Shown here in pieces: positions 1 to 9,008 of a stretch of DNA of 55,516 bases. A program made the translations under genes and the position numbers. How positions within the stretch are numbered: position 1 is the stretch's first letter; every line of letters starts with the position of its first letter. The stretch is from an uncultured Lachnospiraceae bacterium (lineage in GTDB: Bacteria > Bacillota > Clostridia > Lachnospirales > Lachnospiraceae), in contig CASWRE010000021.1 in the NCBI GenBank assembly GCA_949471785.1, forward strand, positions 1-55,516. Reading direction: 5' to 3'. Under the pieces are notes generated by a model that searched no databases, was not told where the DNA came from, and saw only the letters and a list, made by a program, of their open reading frames with translations.

Positions 1-903
1 GAATTGGTCACACCGCCCTTAGAGAAATGGCTGCGCCGTTCGTCCGAAATTTGCAATGTTAAACCGTCCTTCCATGGCCTTTCATTAAAAAAACATATAC
101 GGCCGTTGTGGATTTTAGCGGTCAATGATCTGTTTACTGAACTGTATGCCAAGATAGATATTACCATGCTCGGGACAATCTCTACTAAAATAGCGACAGG
201 GTATTACCATAACGCGAGTACGGCGATCCGAATGATCCGAATGATCTGTTATTCGGCATTTGCCGTATGGTATCCCAGGCTAAGCATATACTACAAAACA
301 GACCGGAAAAAATTCGACAGATTATTACTATATGGAATGAAACTGATGATATTTATTGCCTTTCCCGTAAGTGTCGGTATTTTTATCCTGGCTCCGCAGA
401 TCATTATGGTTGTTTTTGGAGAAGCTTTTTTGCCCGCGGTGACAACATTCCGAATTTTATCTCTGCTGCTCCTTGTACAGAGCGCTGCAGATATCATTTA
501 TCAGATACTGATGGTTACAGGCAATGAAAAGAAGCGGCTGCCGGTGCTGGCCTGGGGTACGGCCGGTAATATCCTGCTAAATAGTTTCTTTATCCCCGCC
601 TGGGCGGATTGCGGCGCAGCCGTTGCGTCCGTCATTTGCGAAGTGGGAGTTACAGGGGTTCTGCTGGGGAAGGTGTATCGTCTGATTTCGATCGATCTGC
701 CGTGGAAGGCAGCATGGCAGGCTGTAGTCAGTACTTTGATTATGAGCGTTGTTGTGCTGCTGGTCATACAGATTAATGTGCCTCCGTTTTTCCAATGCGG
801 GATGGCAGTTTTTGGGGGAATAATAATATATGGAATATCGAACCTGTTTTTGATGAATGAATTGATAGAAATACTGTTTAAAGGTCTGCATAGCAGGCTG
901 TAG
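1..903 (+). CDS. Polysaccharide flippase (Wzx/MATE-like), 3' part
   Basis: This is the C-terminal part (about 300 residues) of a polytopic membrane protein. The frame is open to the window edge, so the true start lies upstream and the TTG at position 4 is not convincing as a start. The protein is a series of hydrophobic helices. The pattern around residues 60-170 fits the oligosaccharide flippase/MATE superfamily (Wzx, RfbX, polysaccharide biosynthesis C-terminal domain), which moves lipid-linked sugar repeat units across the membrane. A clear basic patch sits between helices, near residues 98-106. The gene ends 67 bp from the convergent oxidoreductase gene. Which polysaccharide it serves cannot be told because its neighbours lie outside the window. 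Confidence 0.75.
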   Translation, partial: ELVTPPLEKWLRRSSEICNVKPSFHGLSLKKHIRPLWILAVNDLFTELYAKIDITMLGTISTKIATGYYHNASTAIRMIRMICYSAFAVWYPRLSIYYKTDRKKFDRLLLYGMKLMIFIAFPVSVGIFILAPQIIMVVFGEAFLPAVTTFRILSLLLLVQSAADIIYQILMVTGNEKKRLPVLAWGTAGNILLNSFFIPAWADCGAAVASVICEVGVTGVLLGKVYRLISIDLPWKAAWQAVVSTLIMSVVVLLVIQINVPPFFQCGMAVFGGIIIYGISNLFLMNELIEILFKGLHSRL

Positions 904-970
904 CTGATCTGTAAAAAACATGGATAGCAGAACAACCATAAACCGCCCGCTATGCGGATGCGCGGCAGAT

Positions 971-2368
971 TTATGCATGAGGAATATTCGTATAATCCGA
1001 AATATCTCTGGTGGTTGTCACCAGATCTTTCACGGATAGATCGTGAACCGAGGAATGTCCGGTAATTCGCGCAAAAGTCTTCAGCTCTTTTTTCATTACA
1101 TTCAGGTAGTTGGCCACTCTTCTGGCGGACTGTTCTACATTAAGCCGTTCTCTGAGGGCAGGGTCCTGGGTGGCGACGCCCACCGGGCAATGGCCGGAAC
1201 CACAGATACGGTATTGTTGGCATGCTGCTGCTATCAGGGCTGCGCTGGCTACGGCTACGGCATCGGCGCCCATGGCCAGGGCTTTTGCCACATCGGAGGA
1301 TACCCGCAGCCCGCCGGTGATGACCAGAGAAATGTCAGAGCGGACGGCATCCAGATATTTTCTCGCGCGGTACAGGGCGTAAACTGTGGGGATAGTGGTA
1401 GATTCCCGCAGAAAATAGGGGCTGGAACCGGTGGCACCTCCCCTGCCGTCAATGGTAATAAAATCCGGTTCGGCATATACGCAGTATTCCAGATCACGCT
1501 CGATCCGCCCGGCGGCAATCTTGATGCCGACGGGGCGTCCGCCAGAGCGCCTTCGCAGCATGGACACCATGGTTTTCAGATCCTCTTTGGAATTGATCTC
1601 CGGGAATTTGCTTGGGCTTTGCACATCCTCGCCCTGTTTTTTCCCGCGGAGCCTGGCGATTTCTTCTGTCACTTTCTCGCCGGGCAGATGACCGCCCATG
1701 CCGGGCTTGGTACCCTGACCGATTTTTATTTCAACGGCATCGGCGGCGCGCAGATTTTCATCCGTCACACTGTATTTATTGGGTACATATTCAAATATGT
1801 ATTTATAGGCGGCTTTCTGTTCCTCCGGCAGAATGCCTCCCTCCCCGCTGCACATGGCTGTTTGGGCCATGGCGGAACCTCTGGCCAGCGCCACTTTGAT
1901 TTCTCTGGACAATGCGCCAAAGGACATGTGGGAGATATACACCGGGCTGTCCAGAATCATGGGCATTTTCGCATTTTTGCCGATGACGGTCATAGTAGAT
2001 ACAGGAGCGTCGTCATCTAGGGGGGCAGGATTCAGTTGTGCGCCCAAAAACAGGATATCATTCCAGCCGGGCATGGGCATGGAAGTTCCCATGGCGGCGC
2101 TGACGGATTGTCCGGAAACGGCCATTTGATGGATTTCTTCCATGTAGCGACAGGATGTATCCGTTCTGTAGAAAGTTTTGTCGTAACTCAAATCGGAAGC
2201 CGGGACATTTGCGTTTTGGGCCTGTCCGGTATACGCGGAGTCTGTATCTGTGAGATTTCCGGGCTGTTCCGTAAATTTTTCTCCGGGTTGATGACAGGCA
2301 GGGCACTCTGCAGGTGCCTCCTCGCCCTCGTAGACATAACCACAGACAGAACAAACAAATCTTTTCAT
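971..2368 (-). CDS. Rubredoxin-fused GltB-like FMN oxidoreductase
   Basis: The 465-residue protein has two modules. Residues 1-30 form a rubredoxin/rubrerythrin-type iron site with Cys6, Cys9, Cys22 and Cys25. Residues about 70-445 match the FMN-binding glutamate-synthase domain (archaeal-type GltB2). The Cys-x5-Cys-x4-Cys signature, in a stretch reading CQQYRICGSGHCPVGVA, is typical of its [3Fe-4S] cluster. The glutaminase and large regulatory domains of full GltB are absent. Family knowledge suggests an electron-transferring oxidoreductase, possibly ammonia- or ferredoxin-linked glutamate synthase. The rubredoxin module suggests an alternative electron donor. An AGGAGG site lies 9 bp before the ATG. 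The gene stands alone, divergent from the cobalamin operon. The biochemical reaction is uncertain. Confidence 0.85.
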   Translation of the reverse strand: MKRFVCSVCGYVYEGEEAPAECPACHQPGEKFTEQPGNLTDTDSAYTGQAQNANVPASDLSYDKTFYRTDTSCRYMEEIHQMAVSGQSVSAAMGTSMPMPGWNDILFLGAQLNPAPLDDDAPVSTMTVIGKNAKMPMILDSPVYISHMSFGALSREIKVALARGSAMAQTAMCSGEGGILPEEQKAAYKYIFEYVPNKYSVTDENLRAADAVEIKIGQGTKPGMGGHLPGEKVTEEIARLRGKKQGEDVQSPSKFPEINSKEDLKTMVSMLRRRSGGRPVGIKIAAGRIERDLEYCVYAEPDFITIDGRGGATGSSPYFLRESTTIPTVYALYRARKYLDAVRSDISLVITGGLRVSSDVAKALAMGADAVAVASAALIAAACQQYRICGSGHCPVGVATQDPALRERLNVEQSARRVANYLNVMKKELKTFARITGHSSVHDLSVKDLVTTTRDISDYTNIPHA

Positions 2369-2516
2369 AAGTCATAACCTCCTGATGATTTTCTACAAAA
2401 TATGTATTCGTATACACCAGTTTAACTTTTTATGCAGAGAGTGACAACTGATTTCCTGTTTTTTCTGAAAAAACTTATTTTACAGCGAGACTTCCGCCGT
2501 TTTACTCATTCGTGAA

Positions 2517-2545
2517 TTGACAGGCTCTTGTTTCAATAGTATAAT
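2517..2545 (+). promoter_or_regulatory. Promoter of the cobalamin operon
   Basis: There is a perfect TTGACA (2517-2522), a 17-bp spacer and a perfect TATAAT (2540-2545). Transcription should begin near 2552. That leaves a leader of only about 45 nt before cbiD, too short for a cobalamin riboswitch. Confidence 0.85.
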
Positions 2546-2595
2546 CAAACGTGGAATTTTTGGCGTATTTGTACATATCGGGGAGGGTTGGTAGG

Positions 2596-3696
2596 ATGCG
2601 GATGGGTTATACGACCGGTTCCTGCGCGGCGGCGGCAGCCAAGGCGGCAGCCATGATGCTGTTTTCTGGACAGCCCGTGGAAGAGGCGCCGCTCATGACG
2701 CCGAAAGGCGTGCTGCTTCATCTGAACATTGAGGACATTCAGATGGGAGAGGGGACGGTTTCCTGTGCAGTTCGAAAGGACGGCGGTGATGATCCTGATG
2801 TGACCACCGGCCTTCTTGTCTATGCGGAGGTATCCCGCAGGGAAGGCGCGGGGGTGCAGATTGACGGCGGCGCAGGCGTGGGCCGTGTGACCAAAAAAGG
2901 ATTGCAGCAGCCTGTCGGCGAGGCGGCCATCAACAATACGCCCCGGCGGATGATACGGGAGGCAGTGGAGGAAATCTGTCGGGAGTATCGGTACGGCCAG
3001 GGGCTCCGGGTGGTGATCTCTGTTCCCGGAGGGGAAAAAGTGGCGGAAAAGACTTTCAATCCCCGTCTGGGTATTCGGGGCGGGATTTCGATCCTCGGTA
3101 CCAGCGGGATCGTGGTACCCATGAGTGAGGCTGCCCTGATCGAAAGTATCCGTGTGGAGATGGGGATGCTTCACGCCAATGGCGGCGAATATCTGATCAT
3201 CACACCGGGGAATTACGGCGAGGTCTTCTCTAAAGAACAGAGAAATATCCGGCTGGATTACGCCATGAAATGCAGTAATTATGTGGGGGAGACCCTGGAT
3301 TTCGCCCGGGAGCTGGGTGTAAAGGGTATCCTTTTTATTGCACACATAGGGAAATTTATCAAGGTATCCGGGGGAATTATGAATACGCATTCCAGGCATG
3401 CCGACAGCCGTGCGGAGCTGATGGCAGCCCAGGCTATCCGGGCAGGCGCGAGTCTGGAGACGGCCCGAAAAATACTGGATACGATTACGACGGAGGAGGC
3501 TCTGGATATTCTTTATGGGGAAGGTCTCACGGAGGCTTTTATGGAAATCGTGCTGCCGAAAGTGGCCCATTATCTGGAACACAGGGCGGCGGGAGAGCTG
3601 CATCTGGGAGCCATCCTGTTCTCCAGCGTCCACGGGAAGCTGGGAGAGACAGAAGGGGTGAAGGAGCTGATCCGTAAGATAAACGCACAGGGCTGA
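2596..3696 (+). CDS. cbiD: Cobalt-precorrin-5B C1-methyltransferase CbiD
   Basis: CbiD methylates C1 of cobalt-precorrin-5B in the anaerobic corrin pathway. The N-terminal MRMGYTTGSCAAAAA is the family signature, and the length of 366 residues is normal. The ATG at 2596 is chosen because a GGGAGG site sits 9 bp upstream. The in-frame GTG at 2551 coincides with the predicted transcription start and would add 15 residues unlike the family. It is the first gene of the long cobalamin operon. The next gene, cbiL, follows after 40 bp. Confidence 0.95.
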   Translation: MRMGYTTGSCAAAAAKAAAMMLFSGQPVEEAPLMTPKGVLLHLNIEDIQMGEGTVSCAVRKDGGDDPDVTTGLLVYAEVSRREGAGVQIDGGAGVGRVTKKGLQQPVGEAAINNTPRRMIREAVEEICREYRYGQGLRVVISVPGGEKVAEKTFNPRLGIRGGISILGTSGIVVPMSEAALIESIRVEMGMLHANGGEYLIITPGNYGEVFSKEQRNIRLDYAMKCSNYVGETLDFARELGVKGILFIAHIGKFIKVSGGIMNTHSRHADSRAELMAAQAIRAGASLETARKILDTITTEEALDILYGEGLTEAFMEIVLPKVAHYLEHRAAGELHLGAILFSSVHGKLGETEGVKELIRKINAQG

Positions 3697-3736
3697 CGGC
3701 GGCCCGAACAAAATACGTTGATTACAGGAGAAGGTA

Positions 3737-4435
3737 ATGGCAGGAAAATTGTATGGTGTAGGCGTGGGGCCGGGAGATCCGGAGCTTTTGACTTTGAAAG
3801 CCCTGCGGCTGATACGGGAAGCGGACGTTATTGCGGTCCCCGGGGAGGTGGCCAGGGAGACGGTGGCTTATAAAATTGTGGTACAGGCATACCCGGATCT
3901 GGATGATAAAGAGATGCTTTCCCTCGTAATGCCTATGACGAAGGATGCAGATAAACTGGAGGCCAGCCATCAGGCGGCGGCAAAAACAGTGGCGGCCCGG
4001 CTGGACGAGGGGAAAACGGTGGCTTTTCTGACTCTGGGAGATGTGACGGTCTATTCGACCTATCTGTATGTCCATCGGAAAATTCTGCAGATGGGGTATG
4101 AGGCGGAGATCGTAAACGGCATCACTTCTTTTTGCGCAGTGGCGGCCCGGCTGAATACAGGGCTTGTGGAAAAGGCGGAAGAGCTCCATGTCATCCCGGC
4201 TTCCTACCAGATTGAAGAGGCTCTGCGGTTCCCGGGTACAAAAGTGCTGATGAAGGCCGGACGGAAAATGCGTGAGGTAAAAGCCGTTTTGGAGAAGACA
4301 GGAGCCAGCGCGTCTATGATTGAAAATTGCGGTATGGAAAACGAAAAAATGTACAGGTCGGTGGAAGAGATTCCCGAGGATGCGGGATATTATTCTTTGA
4401 TTATCGTTAAAGATAAAAGTGAAACGGTACAGTAG
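3737..4435 (+). CDS. cbiL: Cobalt-precorrin-2 C20-methyltransferase CbiL
   Basis: This SAM-dependent tetrapyrrole methylase of 232 residues adds the C20 methyl group, the first peripheral methylation after cobalt insertion. The N-terminal GVGVGPGDPELLTLKA is the glycine-rich methylase motif with the GDPEL form typical of the CbiL/CobI branch. An AGGAGAAGG ribosome site precedes the ATG. The gene is 9 bp from cbiF and clearly cotranscribed. The anaerobic assignment (CbiL, not CobI) rests on the neighbouring cbiD, cbiG and cbiH. Confidence 0.93.
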   Translation: MAGKLYGVGVGPGDPELLTLKALRLIREADVIAVPGEVARETVAYKIVVQAYPDLDDKEMLSLVMPMTKDADKLEASHQAAAKTVAARLDEGKTVAFLTLGDVTVYSTYLYVHRKILQMGYEAEIVNGITSFCAVAARLNTGLVEKAEELHVIPASYQIEEALRFPGTKVLMKAGRKMREVKAVLEKTGASASMIENCGMENEKMYRSVEEIPEDAGYYSLIIVKDKSETVQ

Positions 4436-4444
4436 GAGGGAAAA

Positions 4445-5203
4445 ATGGTTCATTTTGTAGGAGCCGGGTCCGGCGCGCCGGATCTGATTACGATCAGGGG
4501 GAAAAAACTGCTGGAGGAGGCCGACGTGATCATTTATGCCGGCTCTCTGGTAAACCCGCAGCTTCTGGCGTACGGAAAGGAAGGCTGCGCGGTATACAAC
4601 AGCGCGAAGATGACTCTGGAGGAGGTTCTGGAGGTGATGTCTGACGCGGAAGCGAGGGGACTGACCACGGTGCGGCTTCACACCGGAGATCCCTGCCTTT
4701 ACGGTGCGATCCGGGAGCAGATGGATGTGCTGGATGAGAAAGGAATTGCCTATGATTCCACGCCCGGAGTCAGCTCTTTCTGCGGCGCCGCTGCGGCGCT
4801 GGATCTGGAGTATACGCTGCCGGAGGTGTCTCAGAGCGTGGTGATTACCCGGATGGCCGGGCGAACACCGGTACCGGAAAAGGAGAGCATCGAATCCTTT
4901 GCCGCCCACCAGGCGACTATGGTGGTATTTCTTTCCACGACCATGTTGGACGAGCTCAGCGAGCGGCTGATTGCGGGAGGCTATAAGGCCGACACACCGG
5001 CGGCTATTGTATACAAGGCTACCTGGGAAGATGAGAAAACAGCGGTATGTACAGTGGGGACTCTGGCTGACACGGCCAGAACCAACGGGATCACCAAGAC
5101 GGCCCTGATGATCATCGGCGACGTGGTGACGCACACGAAATACGATCGCTCTCAGTTGTATCATCCGGCCTTTACCACGGAATTCCGTCAGGCGTCTGAG
5201 TAG
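4445..5203 (+). CDS. cbiF: Cobalt-precorrin-4 C11-methyltransferase CbiF
   Basis: This 252-residue tetrapyrrole methylase places the methyl group at C11. It starts with VHFVGAGSGAPDLITIRG, and the GAPDL variant of the glycine-rich loop is characteristic of CbiF/CobM. The second conserved stretch, HTGDPCLYGAIREQ, near residue 78, is also in place. A good AGGAGGG site stands just before the ATG. It is followed after 10 bp by cbiG, which acts on its product. Confidence 0.94.
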   Translation: MVHFVGAGSGAPDLITIRGKKLLEEADVIIYAGSLVNPQLLAYGKEGCAVYNSAKMTLEEVLEVMSDAEARGLTTVRLHTGDPCLYGAIREQMDVLDEKGIAYDSTPGVSSFCGAAAALDLEYTLPEVSQSVVITRMAGRTPVPEKESIESFAAHQATMVVFLSTTMLDELSERLIAGGYKADTPAAIVYKATWEDEKTAVCTVGTLADTARTNGITKTALMIIGDVVTHTKYDRSQLYHPAFTTEFRQASE

Positions 5204-5213
5204 GGGAAAATGT

Positions 5214-6320
5214 ATGGACGGTAACTGTGCAAACATTATTTGCTTTTCGGAAAACGGAAAGCGAACGGCCCGGGAAACGGCCGAGTATCTGGAAAGTCGG
5301 GGGACGGCGACAGAACTGTGGTTGAAAAGCCGATACGCCGCGGCGGAAAAGCCTTTTCATCCGGTGGAAGGATCTCTGACCGATTGGGTAAAAACCCGCT
5401 GGGGGTGCAAGACGCTGGTATTTGTGGGGGCTCTCGGTATTGCCGTGCGGGCCATAGCCCCCCATGTAAAAAGTAAGAAAACCGATCCGGCGGTGCTGGT
5501 GCTGGATGAGGGAAAACATTTCTGTATCCCGCTGTTGTCGGGCCATCTGGGAGGGGCCAATGAGGCTGCACTGAATCTGGCGGCGCATATCGGCAGTATT
5601 CCGGTGGTAACTACGGCGACGGACGTCCACAGCCTTTTTGCCGTGGATGTGTTTGCAAAGAAAAACGGATTACTGATTGACCGCATGGAGCTGGCCAGGG
5701 ATGTCAGCGCGGCTCTGCTGGCGGGACAGACGGTGGGGATCTATTCGGAGCTGCCCCTGGAGAAGAGCGGCCAGCCACCCGAACTGGCGTTTTGGGAAAC
5801 AGAACGGGAGGCCGCGGACAGCGGTCTGCCCCTGGGGATATATATCGGATACCGGACAGATTGTGTTCCGTTTCCCCAAACCCTGAAGCTTGTTCCGGAC
5901 GTACTGTCGGTGGGGATCGGCTGCCGAAAGGGAACCGCGGCGGAAAAGGTGGCGTCCCTGTTCTATCTGGTTATGGCGGAAGCCCATTTGGATGTGCGTG
6001 CCGTGGGACAAGTGGCCAGCATTGATCTGAAGAAAGATGAGGGGGGCATCAGGGCGCTGGCGGAGTCGCTGCGTATACCCTTTGTGACTTACGATTCGGA
6101 AGCACTGAAAAAAGTTCCGGGGATATTTTCCGCATCAGACTTTGTAAAGGATATTACCGGCGTGGACAATGTATGTGAGCGCAGCGCCGTGCTGGCCTCC
6201 GGAAACGGAACACTGATCAGAAAAAAGCGCCCCGGCCAGGGGGTGACGGCTGCGGTGGCGGCCGGGAACAGGAGGATACGTTTTGAACAAAATATTTGTG
6301 GTGGGTATTGGCCCCGGTGA
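5214..6320 (+). CDS. cbiG: Cobalt-precorrin-5A hydrolase CbiG
   Basis: CbiG opens the delta-lactone of cobalt-precorrin-5A and releases a two-carbon fragment (acetaldehyde), the ring-contraction step. The protein has 368 residues. The central LLSGHLGGANEAALNLA stretch (about residues 104-120) is the CbiG core signature. The C-terminal domain begins near residue 225 with the LSVGIGCRKGT motif. The last 38 bases overlap the start of cbiH in another frame, which suggests translational coupling. Confidence 0.93.
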   Translation: MDGNCANIICFSENGKRTARETAEYLESRGTATELWLKSRYAAAEKPFHPVEGSLTDWVKTRWGCKTLVFVGALGIAVRAIAPHVKSKKTDPAVLVLDEGKHFCIPLLSGHLGGANEAALNLAAHIGSIPVVTTATDVHSLFAVDVFAKKNGLLIDRMELARDVSAALLAGQTVGIYSELPLEKSGQPPELAFWETEREAADSGLPLGIYIGYRTDCVPFPQTLKLVPDVLSVGIGCRKGTAAEKVASLFYLVMAEAHLDVRAVGQVASIDLKKDEGGIRALAESLRIPFVTYDSEALKKVPGIFSASDFVKDITGVDNVCERSAVLASGNGTLIRKKRPGQGVTAAVAAGNRRIRFEQNICGGYWPR

Positions 6321-7014
6321 GTATGAACAGATGACCTTGAAGGCGATCCGCGCGCTGGAGGGCAGCGATGTGATCATCGGTTATACGGTCTATGTAGACC
6401 TGGTGAAAGAACATTTTGCCGGCAAAGAATTTATGACCACACCGATGACGAAGGAGGTGGATCGCTGTGTGCTGGCTTTTGAGGAAGCCATGAAGGGCCG
6501 GGTCGTGTCCATGATCTGCAGCGGCGATGCCGGAGTTTACGGCATGGCAGGGCTGATGTATGAAGTAGGCGAGCGGTACCCTGATGTGGAGCTTGAGATT
6601 GTACCCGGTGTGACGGCGGCTCTTGGAGGAGCGGCGGTACTTGGCGCACCCCTGATTCATGATTTCTGCCTGATTTCCTTAAGCGATCTTCTGACGCCCT
6701 GGGATAAGATTGAAGCCCGGCTGCTGGCGGCGGCCAAAGCGGACCTCGTCGTGTGCCTGTACAATCCCTCCAGCAAGAAGCGCCGCGATTATCTGATGAA
6801 AGCCTGTGACCTGATGCTGGAATGCAAATCTCCCGACACCGTGTGCGGCATCGTGGGTAATATTGCCCGGGAAGGAGAGTATGCTTCCGTGATGACATTA
6901 AAGGAACTTCGGGATACCCGGGTGGATATGTTTACTACCGTGTTTGTGGGCAATTCCCAGACCAGGCAGATCGGCGGCAAGATGGTGACTCCGCGGGGAT
7001 ACCGGGGCGTATAA
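6283..7014 (+). CDS. cbiH: Cobalt-precorrin-3 C17-methyltransferase CbiH
   Basis: This 243-residue tetrapyrrole methylase catalyses C17 methylation coupled to ring contraction. The N-terminal VVGIGPGEYEQMTLKA motif and the internal SGDAGVYGMAGLMYE identify the CbiH/CobJ branch. The start is a TTG at 6283 with an AGGAGG site at about 6270-6275. The TTG lies inside the 3' end of cbiG, so the two are probably coupled. No C-terminal iron-sulfur domain, as found on some CbiH proteins, is present at this length. Confidence 0.92.
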   Translation: MNKIFVVGIGPGEYEQMTLKAIRALEGSDVIIGYTVYVDLVKEHFAGKEFMTTPMTKEVDRCVLAFEEAMKGRVVSMICSGDAGVYGMAGLMYEVGERYPDVELEIVPGVTAALGGAAVLGAPLIHDFCLISLSDLLTPWDKIEARLLAAAKADLVVCLYNPSSKKRRDYLMKACDLMLECKSPDTVCGIVGNIAREGEYASVMTLKELRDTRVDMFTTVFVGNSQTRQIGGKMVTPRGYRGV

Positions 7015-7037
7015 AAGCGGGCGGAGAGGGTTTAGCT

Positions 7038-9008
7038 ATGTCAAAGATTGTTGTATTTGCCGGGACAGTTGAGGGACGGCAGATTGCCGAATTTTTGGAC
7101 CGGCACGGGATCGAAGCCAGGGTCTGTGTGGCCACGGAATATGGGGAGAGCCTGCTGCCTGTCGGTGGCAGGCTGACGGTATCCCATGAAAGGCTTGATG
7201 AATCACAAATGGAGACCCTGTTTGCCGACGGCTGTGAGCTGGTGGTAGACGCAACGCACCCCTACGCGGCGTCGGTAACGGAAAATATCAGACAGGCCTG
7301 CGCAAAGACGGGCACGGAGTATATCCGGCTTATCCGGGAATCCGTGAGCTGGGACGAGTCGGAGGTCATCGCGGTGGATTCCGTGGCCGAGGCTGCAGAG
7401 ATCCTGTGTAATACGGAAGGAAATATACTGGCCACCACCGGGAGCAAGGAGCTTAAGGCATATACGGTGATACCAGATTACGCGCAGCGAGTGTTCGCCC
7501 GAGTGCTTTCTCTGCCCGACGTCGTTCGTTCCTGCGGGGATCTGGGGTTTAGGGGACGGCATCTGATCTGCATGCAGGGCCCCTTTTCCCGGGAGATGAA
7601 CGCAGCTATGATGCGCCAGTACGATATCCGCTACCTGGTGACAAAAGAATCGGGGAAAAACGGCGGCTTTCCGGAGAAACTGGCGGCGGCCAGGGAGGCC
7701 GGCGCGAAGCTGGTGGTGGTAGGGCGTCCTCTGCGGGAGGAAGGGTATACGTTGTCCGGGTGTAAACGTTTTCTGCTGGAGAGGCTGGCCGTTTCTCCTC
7801 GGCAGAAGATTTCTCTGGTGGGCATAGGCCCGGGCAGTCCGGAAATTATGACGGCAGAGGCCAGGCGGACCCTTCAGGAGGCGGAGCTGCTGATCGGGGC
7901 GCGACGCATGACTGACGCGGCAGCCGGGCCGGGCCGGGAAATTTTTCATGCCTACAGGCCCGATGAGATCAAAGCCTGCATCGACAGCCACCCGGAATGT
8001 GAAAAGGTAGCCGTGGCGTTGTCCGGCGACGTGGGTTTTTTCAGCGGGGCAAAAAAGCTGCTGAATGTGCTGGGGCCGGAGGTGGAACTGTTGCCGGGGA
8101 TTTCCTCTATGGTCAGTTTCTGCGCAAAGCTGGGAATCCCCTGGGAGGACGTGCGTCCCTACAGTATTCATGGAAAAGAAGAAAATCTGACGGGGCGCGT
8201 CAAACGTCATGAAAAAGTATTTGCCATACTGGGTACGGCAGACGGCGTGGCCGAATTGTGCGCAAAGCTCCATGCATACGGCATGGATCATGTGCGTTTG
8301 GCCGTAGGGGAACGGCTGTCCTATCCGGATGAAAAAATTACATGGGGATATCCGGAAGATTTCCTTGATCGGAAGACGGATTCCCTCTGTGTGGTTTATC
8401 TGGAAAATGCCGACGCTCCGCAGCGGGTAGTGACTCATGGTATACCGGATGACCGTTTCCTCAGGGCTAAGACGCCGATGACGAAGGAGGAGGTGCGCAC
8501 GATTTCCGTGGCCAAGCTGCAGCTTCGGGAGGACTCGGTGATCTATGACGTGGGGGCGGGCACCGGTTCTGTCTCTGTAGAGATGGCGCTGGCGGTTCCG
8601 GGCGGACATGTGTACGCCATAGAAAAAAAACCGGAAGCCGTGGAATTGCTGAAGAAAAATAAGATTCATTTTGGCGCGGATAATCTGACCGTCGTCGAAG
8701 GTACGGCTCCGGAGGCTCTGGAATCTCTTCCTGCGCCCACCCATGCATTTATCGGCGGTTCCTCGGGAAACCTCCGTGAGATTGCGGCCCTGCTGCTGGC
8801 GAAAAATCCGGCGATCCGCATCGTGGTCAATGCGATTACTCTGGAAACGGTGCGGGAGGCGCTGGACGTGATGCGGGAGTTTTCCGTCACCGACACGGAA
8901 ATCGTGTCCCTGTCTGTGGCAAGATCCAGGGAAGTGGGCGCCTATCATATGATGACGGGACAAAACCCAGTGTATATCTTTACTTTCTCCGGGGAGGCGC
9001 GGCCATGA
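7038..9008 (+). CDS. cbiJ/cbiE/cbiT: Triple fusion CbiJ-CbiE-CbiT
   Basis: This single 656-residue reading frame holds three enzymes. Residues 1-250 are precorrin-6A reductase (CbiJ/CobK), beginning KIVVFAGTVEGRQIAEFL. Residues about 257-455 are the C5-methyltransferase CbiE, with the LVGIGPGSPEIMTAEA motif. Residues about 475-656 are the C15-methyltransferase/decarboxylase CbiT, beginning near TPMTKEEVR and holding a Rossmann SAM loop DVGAGTGSVSVEMA near residue 505. CbiE-CbiT fusions (CobL) are common; the added N-terminal CbiJ groups three consecutive reactions, cobalt-precorrin-6A to -8, in one chain. The frame is uninterrupted across both junctions. Its final bases overlap cbiA (ATGA), indicating coupling. 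Confidence 0.93.
   Translation: MSKIVVFAGTVEGRQIAEFLDRHGIEARVCVATEYGESLLPVGGRLTVSHERLDESQMETLFADGCELVVDATHPYAASVTENIRQACAKTGTEYIRLIRESVSWDESEVIAVDSVAEAAEILCNTEGNILATTGSKELKAYTVIPDYAQRVFARVLSLPDVVRSCGDLGFRGRHLICMQGPFSREMNAAMMRQYDIRYLVTKESGKNGGFPEKLAAAREAGAKLVVVGRPLREEGYTLSGCKRFLLERLAVSPRQKISLVGIGPGSPEIMTAEARRTLQEAELLIGARRMTDAAAGPGREIFHAYRPDEIKACIDSHPECEKVAVALSGDVGFFSGAKKLLNVLGPEVELLPGISSMVSFCAKLGIPWEDVRPYSIHGKEENLTGRVKRHEKVFAILGTADGVAELCAKLHAYGMDHVRLAVGERLSYPDEKITWGYPEDFLDRKTDSLCVVYLENADAPQRVVTHGIPDDRFLRAKTPMTKEEVRTISVAKLQLREDSVIYDVGAGTGSVSVEMALAVPGGHVYAIEKKPEAVELLKKNKIHFGADNLTVVEGTAPEALESLPAPTHAFIGGSSGNLREIAALLLAKNPAIRIVVNAITLETVREALDVMREFSVTDTEIVSLSVARSREVGAYHMMTGQNPVYIFTFSGEARP

Noticed and set aside
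1043..2020. 325-codon plus-strand frame opposite the rubredoxin-GltB gene
   Set aside because: It is the antisense shadow of a well-supported gene, has no family match and no ribosome site.
2545..3711. 388-codon minus-strand frame opposite cbiD
   Set aside because: Its His/Arg/Pro-rich composition is typical of an antisense shadow; cbiD is certain.
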